Below, piece after piece: positions 43,062 through 51,427 of a DNA stretch of 64,000 nt. The position numbers and the translations under genes are program-made. The notes beneath the pieces are model-generated. The model saw nothing but the letters and a program-made list of their open reading frames with translations, ran no database searches and was not told the DNA's origin. The stretch spans positions 4,640 to 68,639 of the forward strand of contig CABTWP010000003.1 in NCBI GenBank assembly GCA_902488525.1, written 5' to 3'. Source of the DNA: an uncultured Collinsella sp. GTDB lineage: Bacteria; Actinomycetota; Coriobacteriia; Coriobacteriales; Coriobacteriaceae. The first letter of the stretch is position 1. Every line of letters starts with the position of its first letter.

Positions 43062-44405
43062 CTAGTTCGCCATGACGCCTTCGGTCCAAGCCTCAACGTC
43101 CTCGATGCGCAGGACGTTGGCGACCTCGGCCACACAGCCGACGCTGGCAAGCTCGGCCGCGGCAGCCTGGACGTCCTTCTCGAGCGCGCGATGCGTCAGG
43201 AAGATGACCGAGCAGGCATCGTTGACGCCCGACTTGCCGTCCTCGACCTGGTTGATGAGCGAGATCGAGATGTTGTGCTTGGCAAAGATGTCGACCGTCT
43301 CGGACAGGGCGCCCACGCGGTCGGCGACCTTCAGGCGCACATAGTACTTGGTCTGGAGCTCGTCCATGGGCTTAAAGGCGAGGTTGTGGCCATAGGGCTC
43401 AATCTCGGGCAGCGGAGCCACGCCGCGGCTGATTTGCTCGGAGAGCGACAGGATATCGCCCACGACGGCGCTCGCGGTGGGGAAGGAGCCTGCGCCGGCA
43501 CCGTAGAACATGGTCTCGCCCACGGCGTCGCCTACCACGTAGACAGCGTTCATGGCGCCGTTGACCTTGGCAAGCATGTGGTCGGCGGGAATCAGCGTGG
43601 GATGCACGCGGACGTCGACGCCGGCGTCGGTGTTGCGTGCGATGCCCAGCAGCTTGATGGTGTAGCCGAGCTCGCGGGCCTGGGCGATGTCCTCGGCGCC
43701 GATGGTGCGGATACCCTGCTGGTACACATCGTCGGTGGTCACGCGGGTGCCAAAGCCGATGGAGGCGAGGATCGCCGTCTTGCTGGCGGCGTCGAAGCCG
43801 TCGACGTCGGCGGACGGGTCGGCCTCGGCATAGCCCTTGGCCTGCGCGTCGGCAAGCACGTCGGCGTAATCGGCGCCCTCGGCGTCCATGCGCGACAGGA
43901 TATAGTTGGTGGTGCCGTTGAGAATGCCGGCGATGGTCAAGATCTTGTTGCCCACCAGGTCGTGCTCGAGCGTGCTCACGATGGGGATGCCGCCGCCGCA
44001 GCTGGCCTCGCATTTAATCTGCACGCCACACGCGCGCGCCTTCTCGGCGAGCGTCTCGACATGACGGCCCAGCAAGGCCTTGTTGGCAGAGACGACGTGC
44101 TTACCGTTCTCGAAGGCGGTGGTGAAGATCTCGGTTGCGGGATGCTCGCCGCCGATCAGCTCGACGACGATGTCGACGGCGGGGTCGGTGACGACGTCGT
44201 GCCAGTCACTTGTAAAGGCCTCGCGCTCAATACCGGCTGCTTCGGCCTGCTCCCAGGCAAGCGCGCAGGCGCGGGTCAGCTTAAGGTCGATGCCGTAGGC
44301 TGCCAGGTACTCATCGTGGTGGCTCTTGATCAGACGGGCCACGCCGCCGCCGACGGTTCCCAGACCGATCAGACCGACGTTCACGGTGCGCAGGGGTTCG
44401 CTCAT
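43062..44405 (-). CDS. hom: Homoserine dehydrogenase
   Basis: NAD(P)H-dependent reduction of aspartate semialdehyde to homoserine, the branch to threonine, methionine and isoleucine. The 447-aa protein has the Rossmann motif IGLGTVGGGVARL, catalytic-domain CEASCGGGIPIV, GILNGTTNYIL, and a C-terminal ACT domain (about 360-440: VADRVGALSETVDIFAKHN) for end-product feedback. RBS AAGGAG precedes the ATG. It is divergent from the liv operon with a long regulatory gap. Confidence 0.95.
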   Translation of the reverse strand: MSEPLRTVNVGLIGLGTVGGGVARLIKSHHDEYLAAYGIDLKLTRACALAWEQAEAAGIEREAFTSDWHDVVTDPAVDIVVELIGGEHPATEIFTTAFENGKHVVSANKALLGRHVETLAEKARACGVQIKCEASCGGGIPIVSTLEHDLVGNKILTIAGILNGTTNYILSRMDAEGADYADVLADAQAKGYAEADPSADVDGFDAASKTAILASIGFGTRVTTDDVYQQGIRTIGAEDIAQARELGYTIKLLGIARNTDAGVDVRVHPTLIPADHMLAKVNGAMNAVYVVGDAVGETMFYGAGAGSFPTASAVVGDILSLSEQISRGVAPLPEIEPYGHNLAFKPMDELQTKYYVRLKVADRVGALSETVDIFAKHNISISLINQVEDGKSGVNDACSVIFLTHRALEKDVQAAAAELASVGCVAEVANVLRIEDVEAWTEGVMAN

Positions 44406-44565
44406 AGATAGCTCCTTCGTGCATCTTATGGATGGATTAACCGCTTAAAGGTTGAGTGCATTCTAGCGTGAACCGAGGGCGCGTGCTCGCCAGGCAACAG
44501 GAGTCGCACAAAACGGCACCCCCGAAACGCTGCGGAAACATTGGAAACATGCTCACTACATACGA

Positions 44566-44610
44566 CCTACAGCCTATGTGATTCAGGACGGCAAGTACAT
44601 CGCCGCCTAG
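44566..44610 (+). pseudogene. C-terminal relic of a livK-like gene
   Basis: One frame reads PTAYVIQDGKYIAA then stop. The intact livK 1.4 kb downstream ends PTAYVITDGKYVQA, 11 of 14 identical, also followed by stop. Nothing upstream continues the homology and there is no start codon. The simplest explanation is a deleted second copy of the branched-chain amino acid binding protein gene. Confidence 0.75.
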
Positions 44611-44639
44611 GTGCGCACAAAACGCGAGCGGTGAGGTCG

Positions 44640-44880
44640 TTTTAATCAGGGCAGGGACGCTTGTAACAGAACGGAAACAATACTTTCACACAATAAAGTG
44701 GCTAAACTGTATAAACCGACAGAAATACGCATAATTTTGGATAAATGGACAAAACAAAAGAAAAGTTGAAATAATCGCCACTTTTCTCAACTAAAGCGTC
44801 TACTATTTTGCGAACGCCGAACACGGCGAAGGATGGCCTGTCGGGCTACCGAAACCCGACGAGATTTGAGAGGAGAGCCG
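44640..44880 (+). promoter_or_regulatory. AT-rich promoter and leader region of the liv operon
   Basis: The stretch 44660-44815 is far richer in A+T than its surroundings and contains candidate hexamers (TTTCAC, 18 bases, TGTATA; and TACTAT near 44800). The leader has two short hairpins, GCCG/CGGC (44816-44828) and GTCGGG/CCCGAC (44840-44860), just before the RBS GAGAGGAG. The whole gap from hom to livK is 476 bp and holds no other gene than the livK relic. Exact start sites are uncertain. Confidence 0.45.
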
Positions 44881-44881
44881 C

Positions 44882-46069
44882 ATGTCGAGCCTCACCGGTA
44901 AGTCATTGAACCCTGTTATGAATCGCAGGAGCGTTATCGCGAGCGCAGCAGGTCTGGGGGCGATGTCCATTCTAGCTGGCTGCTCCTCCAACGGCGGCGA
45001 CAGCGGTTCCGCTTCGGGTGACGCTTCGTTTAAGATCGGCACCATCGGCCCGCTGACCGGCGCCAACGCGTCCTACGGCAAGTCCGTTACCCAGGGTGTC
45101 GAGCTTGGCTGCAAGGACTTCTCCACCAAGGAGCTGCCGCTTGCCAGCAAGGCCGAGGATGACCAGGCCGACGGCGAGAAGGCCGTCAACGCCTTCAATA
45201 CCCTGCTCGACTGGGGCATGCAGGCCCTCGTCGGCCCGACCACCACGGGTGCGTCGGTTGCCGTTGCCGCTGAGTGTGGTAACGACCCCAAGACGTTCAT
45301 GATCACCCCGTCCGCGTCCTCCGAGGACGTCACCGACGGCAAGGATTGCGTCTTCCAGGTTTGCTTCACCGACCCCAACCAGGGTGTCAACGCTGCCAAG
45401 TTCCTGGCGCAGAAGTATGCGGACGAGAAGTTCGTGCTGTTCTATAACTCCGGCGACGCCTATTCTTCGGGTATCGCAGATTCCTTTAAGGCCCAGGCCG
45501 CTGAGTCCAAGCTCGAGGTTGTTGACGAGGAGACCTTTAAGGACGACTCCGCCACGAGCTTTACCAACCAGCTGACCAAGGCCAAGCAGGCCGGCGCCAC
45601 CATGATCTTTGCGCCGATCTACTACACGCCGGCGTCCGTCCTGCTCAAGAACGCCAAGGACATGGGCTACGACGTCAAGATGATGGGCTGCGACGGCATG
45701 GACGGCATCCTGGGCGTTGAGGGCTTCGATACCTCTCTTGCCGAGGGCCTGCTGCTCATGACCCCGTTCTCCGCCGACGACGAGAAGAACGCCGACTTCG
45801 TCAACGCTTACAAGGATAAGTACGGCGATACCCCCGACCAGTTTGCCGCCGACGCCTACGACGGCGTGCACGCGGTGGCCGAGGCCCTCAAGGAGGCCGG
45901 TCTTGGTGTCGACGCCGACCCGACCGAGGCCGCCGAGAAGCTGTCTAAGGCTATGCTCAAGATTACCGTTGACGGTCTGACCGGCAAGCTCACCTGGAAC
46001 GATAAGGGCCAGGTCCAGAAGGAGCCCACGGCTTACGTCATCACCGACGGCAAGTACGTACAGGCCTAA
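44882..46069 (+). CDS. livK: Branched-chain amino acid ABC transporter, binding lipoprotein
   Basis: A 395-aa extracytoplasmic binding protein. The N-terminus has a twin-arginine-like NRRSVIA, a hydrophobic stretch and lipobox LAGC (about residue 34), so it is probably a membrane-tethered lipoprotein, possibly Tat-exported. The mature part shows type I periplasmic-binding features: KIGTIGPLTGANASYGKS, PTTTGASVAVAAECG, FADAYDGVHA-like AADAYDGVHAVAEAL. RBS GAGAGGAG. First gene of livKHMGF; a hairpin follows, which may keep this gene's mRNA in excess. Confidence 0.95.
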   Translation: MSSLTGKSLNPVMNRRSVIASAAGLGAMSILAGCSSNGGDSGSASGDASFKIGTIGPLTGANASYGKSVTQGVELGCKDFSTKELPLASKAEDDQADGEKAVNAFNTLLDWGMQALVGPTTTGASVAVAAECGNDPKTFMITPSASSEDVTDGKDCVFQVCFTDPNQGVNAAKFLAQKYADEKFVLFYNSGDAYSSGIADSFKAQAAESKLEVVDEETFKDDSATSFTNQLTKAKQAGATMIFAPIYYTPASVLLKNAKDMGYDVKMMGCDGMDGILGVEGFDTSLAEGLLLMTPFSADDEKNADFVNAYKDKYGDTPDQFAADAYDGVHAVAEALKEAGLGVDADPTEAAEKLSKAMLKITVDGLTGKLTWNDKGQVQKEPTAYVITDGKYVQA

Positions 46070-46100
46070 TTGGCCGCCTTACATAGAGCGGTTTTGATCC

Positions 46101-46132
46101 CAAGCAGGGGAGGTTTTGGCCTTCCCTGCTTG
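46101..46132 (+). terminator. Intercistronic hairpin between livK and livH
   Basis: CAAGCAGGGGAGG pairs with CCTTCCCTGCTTG (one G-T pair) around TTTTGG. No T-run follows, so it is more likely a 3'-end stabiliser or partial terminator that raises binding-protein levels over the membrane components. Confidence 0.6.
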
Positions 46133-46208
46133 CTTGGTATCTAGGGACGATGTAACGTCCCGTTTTCATACATCAACTGGAAACCTATTCGAAAGGGGGA
46201 TGTGGAAC

Positions 46209-47090
46209 ATGACGGTCTTTATCCAATACCTGGTCAACGGCCTGTCCATGGGCAGCGTCTACGCCATCATCGCGTTGGGCTACACCATGGTCTACGGTAT
46301 CGCCAAGATGCTCAACTTCGCTCACGGCGACGTCATCATGGTCGGTGCCTATGTCTCGTTCTGCGCCACGTCGTATCTCGGCCTCCCGGGCTGGGCATCT
46401 GTAGTTCTCTCTTGTGTGGTCTGCACGGTTCTCGGTGTTCTCATTGAGGGTCTGGCCTATAAGCCGCTGCGCCAAGCAGGCCCGCTGGCCGTTCTGATCA
46501 CGGCCATCGGCGTGTCTTACTTCCTGCAGAACGCCGCGCAGCTTCTGTGGGGCGCCACGCCCAAGAACTTCACTTCGCTCGTCACCTTCCAGGTGCCGGA
46601 GTTCTTGGCCAAGTTCAACGTAAGCGCCGTCTCGCTCGTCACCATCGTCGCCTGCCTGGTTATCATGGCCGGCCTGATGTTCTTTACAGGTAAGACCAAG
46701 ATGGGCAAGGCCATGCGCGCCGTGTCCGAGGACAAGGCCGCCGCTCAGCTCATGGGCATCAACGTCAACCGCACCATCTCGATGACGTTTGCCATCGGCT
46801 CGGCGCTTGCCGCCATCGCCGGCGTGCTCCTGTGCTCCTACTCGCCGGTGCTGCAGCCCACGACGGGTGCCATGCCTGGCATCAAGGCCTTCGACGCCGC
46901 CGTCTTCGGCGGCATCGGCTCCATCCCCGGTGCCTTTGTCGGTGGCATTCTCATCGGCATCATCGAGGCGATGGCGCAGGCTTACATTTCCACGAGCCTT
47001 GCCAACTCCATCGTCTTTGGTGTTTTGATCATCGTCCTGCTCGTCAAGCCTGCCGGCCTCTTGGGCAAGTACGTCCCCGAGAAGGTGTAG
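46209..47090 (+). CDS. livH: Branched-chain amino acid ABC permease LivH
   Basis: A 293-aa inner-membrane permease with eight or so helices; typical ALGYTMVYGIAKMLNFAHGD and the cytoplasmic loop MRAVSEDKAAAQLMGINVN that contacts the ATPase. ATG 46209 is 9 bases after AAAGGGGG; an ATG at 46200 is too close to the RBS. Pairs with LivM. Confidence 0.94.
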   Translation: MTVFIQYLVNGLSMGSVYAIIALGYTMVYGIAKMLNFAHGDVIMVGAYVSFCATSYLGLPGWASVVLSCVVCTVLGVLIEGLAYKPLRQAGPLAVLITAIGVSYFLQNAAQLLWGATPKNFTSLVTFQVPEFLAKFNVSAVSLVTIVACLVIMAGLMFFTGKTKMGKAMRAVSEDKAAAQLMGINVNRTISMTFAIGSALAAIAGVLLCSYSPVLQPTTGAMPGIKAFDAAVFGGIGSIPGAFVGGILIGIIEAMAQAYISTSLANSIVFGVLIIVLLVKPAGLLGKYVPEKV

Positions 47091-48179
47091 GTGAGCGTTA
47101 TGAAGTTTCTTAAAGACAAGCAGACGCGTCACGACTTTGTCACGTACGCCATGTGCATCGTGGCCTTCGCCATCGTGTTCTTTATGCAGTCTAACCACAT
47201 GATTCCGCGCATGATCGCCGGTCAGCTGGTTCCCATCACGGCCTATATCGTCATGGCCATTTCCCTCAACCTCGTCGTCGGCATCGCGGGCGACTTGTCG
47301 CTGGGCCACGCGGGCTTTATGAGCGTCGGTGCCTACACGGGCATCGTCACCGCCGTCGCGCTGGAGAGCGCCGTTCCGTCCGATCCGATGCGTCTGATCA
47401 TCAGCATTGTGGTCGGCGCTATCGCCGCTGCCATCTTGGGCTTCTTGATTGGTATCCCGGTCCTGCGCCTGAGCGGCGACTATCTGGCCATCGTGACCCT
47501 GGCTTTTGGCGAGATCATCAAAGAGATCGTCACCTGCCTCATTGTGGGCGTCGACTCCCGCGGCCTGCACGTGATTTTTAACATCACGGGCAACTCTACG
47601 ATCGACGACCTGCACCTGCTCGAGGACGGCACCGCCATCATCAAGGGCGCCCAGGGCGCCTCGGGCGTGTCGACGTACTCGACCTTCCTCGCCGGTGCCA
47701 TCCTGGTCATGGTCGCACTCGTGATCGTGCTCAACCTGGTCCGCAGCCGTACCGGCCGTGCCATTATGGCCGTGCGCGATAACAAGATTGCAGCCGAGTC
47801 CGTAGGCATCTCCGTCACGGAGTACCGCATGATCGCCTTCGTGGTTTCCGCTGCCCTCGCCGGTGCTGCCGGAGCTCTCTTCGGCGGTAACTTCTCGCAG
47901 CTCTCCGCCACCAAGTTCGACTTCAACACGTCGATCCTCATCCTGGTGTTCGTGGTCCTGGGCGGCCTGGGCAACATGCGCGGTTCCGTCATCGCGGCGG
48001 CGTTGCTCACGGTGCTTCCCGAGCTGCTTCGTCAGTTCTCGGACTACCGCATGCTCATCTACGCCATCGTGCTGATCCTGGTCATGATTTTTACCAACAA
48101 CCCGCAGCTCAAGGCGTTCTTCGGTCGCGTCAAGGACCGCTTTGCTTCCAAGAAGGAGGTGGCAGCCGATGCCCAGTAA
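47091..48179 (+). CDS. livM: Branched-chain amino acid ABC permease LivM
   Basis: A 362-aa (or 359-aa) permease, second membrane subunit. ISLNLVVGIAGDLSLGHAGF and GIPVLRLSGDYLAIVTLAFG are LivM marks; the C-terminus lies in the cytoplasm. The GTG at 47091 abuts the livH stop; an ATG at 47100 with AGGTGAG before it is an equally good start. The 3' end overlaps livG by 11 bases. Confidence 0.93.
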   Translation: MSVMKFLKDKQTRHDFVTYAMCIVAFAIVFFMQSNHMIPRMIAGQLVPITAYIVMAISLNLVVGIAGDLSLGHAGFMSVGAYTGIVTAVALESAVPSDPMRLIISIVVGAIAAAILGFLIGIPVLRLSGDYLAIVTLAFGEIIKEIVTCLIVGVDSRGLHVIFNITGNSTIDDLHLLEDGTAIIKGAQGASGVSTYSTFLAGAILVMVALVIVLNLVRSRTGRAIMAVRDNKIAAESVGISVTEYRMIAFVVSAALAGAAGALFGGNFSQLSATKFDFNTSILILVFVVLGGLGNMRGSVIAAALLTVLPELLRQFSDYRMLIYAIVLILVMIFTNNPQLKAFFGRVKDRFASKKEVAADAQ

Positions 48180-49029
48180 ATTTGAGTTCAAGAAGGGCAA
48201 GATGGTCCCGTATCCTTCTGGCGCCATCGTTCCCGATCGTGACCTGGGCGAGCGCCCTGCACTCGAGTGCATCCACCTGGGCATTGAGTTCGGTGGCCTT
48301 AAGGCAGTCGACGACTTTAGCCTGACTATCGGCAAGACCGAGATCGCCGGTCTGATCGGTCCCAACGGCGCCGGCAAGACCACGGTCTTCAACCTGCTCA
48401 CCAAGGTGTACCAGCCCACGCATGGCACCATCCTGCTCGACGGCGAGGACACCTCGGGCAAGTCGGTCTACCAGGTCAACCGCATGGGTATTGCCCGTAC
48501 CTTCCAGAACATTCGCCTATTCAACACCATGACGGTGGAGGATAACGTCAAGGTCGGCCTGCATAACCAGGAGCGTTACTCCGGCTTTGAGGGCGTGCTG
48601 CGCCTGCCGACGTATTGGAAGCACGAGAAGGCTGCTCACGAGCGCGCCATGGAGCTGCTGTCCATCTTTGATATGGAGCATCTGGCAAACGAGCAGGCCG
48701 GATCGCTGCCTTACGGCGCACAGCGTCGTCTGGAGATCGTCCGCGCGCTTGCCACCAACCCCAAGCTGCTGCTGCTCGATGAGCCTGCCGCCGGCATGAA
48801 CCCGTCCGAGACCGCGGAGCTTATGGAGAACATCGTCAAGATTCGTGACACCTTCGGCATCGCCATCATGCTTATCGAGCATGATATGTCGCTCGTTATG
48901 AACATCTGCGAGGGCATCTGCGTGCTCAACTTTGGCAAGGTCATTGCCAAGGGTACGGCCGAGGAGATCCAGAACAACGACGCCGTTATCGAGGCATATC
49001 TGGGCAAGCAGGATAAGGGGGAGAACTAA
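48169..49029 (+). CDS. livG: Branched-chain amino acid ABC ATPase LivG
   Basis: A 286-aa ATP-binding subunit: Walker A GPNGAGKTT, the LivG-type signature LPYGAQRRLEI (in place of LSGGQ), Walker B LLLLDEPAAGMN, switch His in IEHDMSLVM. The first 30 residues are a basic extension not usual for LivG. Start ATG 48169 after AGAAGGAGG, within the livM end. Confidence 0.95.
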   Translation: MPSKFEFKKGKMVPYPSGAIVPDRDLGERPALECIHLGIEFGGLKAVDDFSLTIGKTEIAGLIGPNGAGKTTVFNLLTKVYQPTHGTILLDGEDTSGKSVYQVNRMGIARTFQNIRLFNTMTVEDNVKVGLHNQERYSGFEGVLRLPTYWKHEKAAHERAMELLSIFDMEHLANEQAGSLPYGAQRRLEIVRALATNPKLLLLDEPAAGMNPSETAELMENIVKIRDTFGIAIMLIEHDMSLVMNICEGICVLNFGKVIAKGTAEEIQNNDAVIEAYLGKQDKGEN

Positions 49030-49743
49030 ATGGCAGAGCCGATGCTTTCCGTCTACAACATCAACGTCTGGTACGGCGCCATCCACGCCATCAAGGACAT
49101 CTCCTTTAACGTCAACGAGGGCGAGATCGTGGCCTTGATTGGTGCCAACGGCGCCGGCAAGTCCACGACGCTTAAGACCGTCTCGGGCCTGCTGCGTTCC
49201 AAGACCGGCTCCATCAAGTTTATGGGCGAGGACATTACCCATACGCCTGCCGACAAGCTGGTGGGCAAGGGCCTGGCTCAGGTTCCCGAGGGCCGTCGCG
49301 CCTTTTTGCAGATGACGGTCGAGGAGAACCTGGAAATGGGTGCCTATACGCAGCCCAAGTCCACGGTGGCTCCGGGCCTCGAGCGCGTCTACGAGCAGTT
49401 CCCGCGCCTAAAGGAGCGCCGTCGCCAGGTCGCCGGCACCCTTTCGGGCGGCGAGCAGCAGATGCTCGTTATGGGCCGCGCCCTTATGAGCAACCCTAAG
49501 CTGCTCATGCTCGATGAGCCCTCCATGGGTCTGGCGCCGATTCTGATTGAGCAGATCTTCCAGATCGTCGAGGACCTGCACAAGGCCGGCACCACGGTGC
49601 TTCTGGTCGAGCAGAACGCGCAGATGGCACTTTCCATCGCTACACGCGGCTATGTACTCGAGACCGGCAAGATCACCATGACCGGCACCGGTCAAGAGCT
49701 GCTGCACGACGATAACGTCCGCAAGGCCTATCTGGGCGGTTAA
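49030..49743 (+). CDS. livF: Branched-chain amino acid ABC ATPase LivF
   Basis: A 237-aa ATP-binding subunit: Walker A GANGAGKST, signature LSGGEQQML, Walker B LLMLDEPSMGLAP, and switch region LLVEQNAQMAL. It starts on the base after the livG stop. It forms a heterodimer with LivG and closes the operon, before a strong terminator. Confidence 0.95.
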   Translation: MAEPMLSVYNINVWYGAIHAIKDISFNVNEGEIVALIGANGAGKSTTLKTVSGLLRSKTGSIKFMGEDITHTPADKLVGKGLAQVPEGRRAFLQMTVEENLEMGAYTQPKSTVAPGLERVYEQFPRLKERRRQVAGTLSGGEQQMLVMGRALMSNPKLLMLDEPSMGLAPILIEQIFQIVEDLHKAGTTVLLVEQNAQMALSIATRGYVLETGKITMTGTGQELLHDDNVRKAYLGG

Positions 49744-49753
49744 TCCATTCAAC

Positions 49754-49794
49754 AAAGGGGGCGCTGACCAACCCGGTCAGCGCCCCCTTTTAAG
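49754..49794 (+). terminator. Terminator of the liv operon
   Basis: AAAGGGGGCGCTGACC (49754-49769) pairs perfectly with GGTCAGCGCCCCCTTT (49775-49790) around AACCC, followed by TAAG after the T-run. Confidence 0.92.
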
Positions 49795-49860
49795 TTGCGG
49801 TGAAATAGGGACTAAATGGGGGCGCTAGACGCCAAAACAGTCCCTATTCCACCGCAACTT
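49792..49860. repeat. Nested inverted repeat with GGGACT core
   Basis: Outer arms of 22 bases (49792-49813 and 49839-49860), one mismatch, carry AATAGGGACT / AGTCCCTATT. The 25-base loop has its own GGCG-CTAGA-CGCC stem. It directly follows the liv terminator. It resembles in build, not in sequence, the GGGACAG hairpins at 5371 and 19492. Confidence 0.75.
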
Positions 49861-49918
49861 CATGGGGATGTGTGACAATGCCCGTCGGAAAACATCTGCT
49901 GTCTTTGGGGGCCTATCT

Positions 49919-50596
49919 ATGCTGTACGAGTTTTGTGCCGAGAACTTTGAGCGGGTGCCGGCGGCTATCGAGGCCGGTGCGGGGCGCATCGAGCTGTGCG
50001 ATAACCTTGCCGTCGGTGGTACCACGCCCTCGGCCGGCGTTATCAGCGCTACGACCAACTATGCCCACGAACACGATGCACGGGTGATGTGCATGATCCG
50101 TCCGCGTGGCGGCGACTTTCACTACAACCAGGATGAGCTGCGCATGATGGAGATGGACCTGGGCCTTGCTGTGAGTGCCGGCGTTGACGGCCTGGTCTTT
50201 GGCTGCTGCAAGCCCTGTGCCGGCGGCTGGGCGCTCGACGAGCTCACCCTCGGCGCCTTCGTTATGGCTACGGGCTGCGCGACCGAGGAGTGCAAGCGCG
50301 AGCCCCTTGACATCACCTTCCACATGGCATTTGACCAGCTCTCGCCCGAGGCTCAGCTCGATGCGATTGATACACTTGCCGATTGCGGCGTTACGCGCAT
50401 TCTGACGCACGGTGGTGCTGCCGGTACGTCGATCGAGGACAACTTCGAAAACCTGGCCCGCTTGATTGAGTACGCGGGCGATCGTTTGACCATCCTTCCA
50501 GGCGGCGGCATTACCACGGCAAATCGCGACGCGGTCGCGGCGGCGCTAGGCGTCTCCGAGCTCCATGGAACCAAGATCGTGCCGCTGGAGGCGTAG
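49919..50596 (+). CDS. cutC: CutC family protein
   Basis: A 225-aa TIM-barrel protein of the CutC family. Marks: RIELCDNLAVGGTTPSAG, RPRGGDFHYNQDE, MAFDQL, RILTHGGAA, ILPGGGITT. Named for copper homeostasis, though the enzymatic role is debated. The ATG at 49919 is supported by GGGGG 8-9 bases upstream and by family-like sequence from the first residue; the frame extends to 49862. A GalT-like gene follows within 3 bases. Confidence 0.9.
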   Translation: MLYEFCAENFERVPAAIEAGAGRIELCDNLAVGGTTPSAGVISATTNYAHEHDARVMCMIRPRGGDFHYNQDELRMMEMDLGLAVSAGVDGLVFGCCKPCAGGWALDELTLGAFVMATGCATEECKREPLDITFHMAFDQLSPEAQLDAIDTLADCGVTRILTHGGAAGTSIEDNFENLARLIEYAGDRLTILPGGGITTANRDAVAAALGVSELHGTKIVPLEA

Positions 50597-50599
50597 TCC

Positions 50600-51397
50600 G
50601 TGGCGCTGGTATTTGACGTTCAGCAGGCGAACGGCAAGCCCGACGATAACCGTCGCCCTGGCACCGCGTGCCCCTTTTGCGACACGGAGGGGCTCGCCAA
50701 CATCATCCAGCGCGATGGTGACTGCATCTGGCTCGAGAATAAGTTCAAGACCTTGCGGGCCACCCGTCAGACCGTATTGATCGAGTCGGCCAATCACGAC
50801 GCCGACCTGGTGACCTATGAACCGGATGAGCTGCATCATGTGATGCGGTTTGCCCTGGGCTGTTGGCAGCAGATGATCGATTCCCAACAGTACCGCAGTG
50901 TGCTCATGTACAAGAACAAAGGCCCGCTTTCGGGCGGCAGCCTCGTCCATCCACACATGCAGATTGTGGGCTTGGAACAGGAGGACGGCTATGCGGCGTT
51001 GACCTCAGCCAACTTTGAAGGCATCAATGTCTGGCAACAGGGGAGAATCTCGGTCAACATCTCAACCGAGCCAATCATGGGATTCTTCGAGGTCAACGTC
51101 TCGGCTCCGCAGGGAATCGCCGCCAGCGATGACACGAGAGACCAAGCCGAGACGGACCTCTTCGCCGATGCGATTCAGGTGGCCCTGCGCTATATCCTGA
51201 ACGAGCACCATGGTGGTCGCGCAGAGTCGTACAACTTGTTTTTCTATCACTTGGGCGGTCGGACCATTGCCAAGGCGCTTCCACGTTGGGTGGTTTCGCC
51301 CTACTTTGTGGGCTATCGTTTGGCCCAGGTCAATGCCGAGACGACGCTCGATATCGATGCTGAGCGCCTGCGCGCACGCCTGGAGGCGCTTGCATAG
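50600..51397 (+). CDS. GalT/HIT-like protein (DUF4931 type)
   Basis: A 265-aa protein resembling galactose-1-phosphate uridylyltransferases: an N-terminal zinc-like pair (ACPFCDTEG), the active-site-like LVHPHMQIVG (H-x-H-x-Q) and a C-terminal LFFYHLGGRT. The length is shorter than true GalT (about 350), and no galactose genes adjoin, so the substrate may be another nucleotide sugar. It starts at GTG, 9 bases after GGAGG located in the cutC end. Confidence 0.75.
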   Translation: MALVFDVQQANGKPDDNRRPGTACPFCDTEGLANIIQRDGDCIWLENKFKTLRATRQTVLIESANHDADLVTYEPDELHHVMRFALGCWQQMIDSQQYRSVLMYKNKGPLSGGSLVHPHMQIVGLEQEDGYAALTSANFEGINVWQQGRISVNISTEPIMGFFEVNVSAPQGIAASDDTRDQAETDLFADAIQVALRYILNEHHGGRAESYNLFFYHLGGRTIAKALPRWVVSPYFVGYRLAQVNAETTLDIDAERLRARLEALA

Positions 51398-51427
51398 CCA
51401 AGGGCTCGGCCTCGCGCCTGTGGCTGG

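Noticed and set aside
43191..44411. A 406-codon plus-strand frame opposite hom
   Set aside because: Shadow of homoserine dehydrogenase; no RBS and no family-like sequence.
44406..44565. Further parts of the livK relic
   Set aside because: Checked upstream of the 14-codon match; no continued similarity in any frame.
46185..48461. A 758-codon open frame on the minus strand opposite livH-livM-livG
   Set aside because: It lies entirely opposite well-recognised genes, has biased His/Asp/Arg composition typical of antisense frames in GC-rich DNA, and no RBS.
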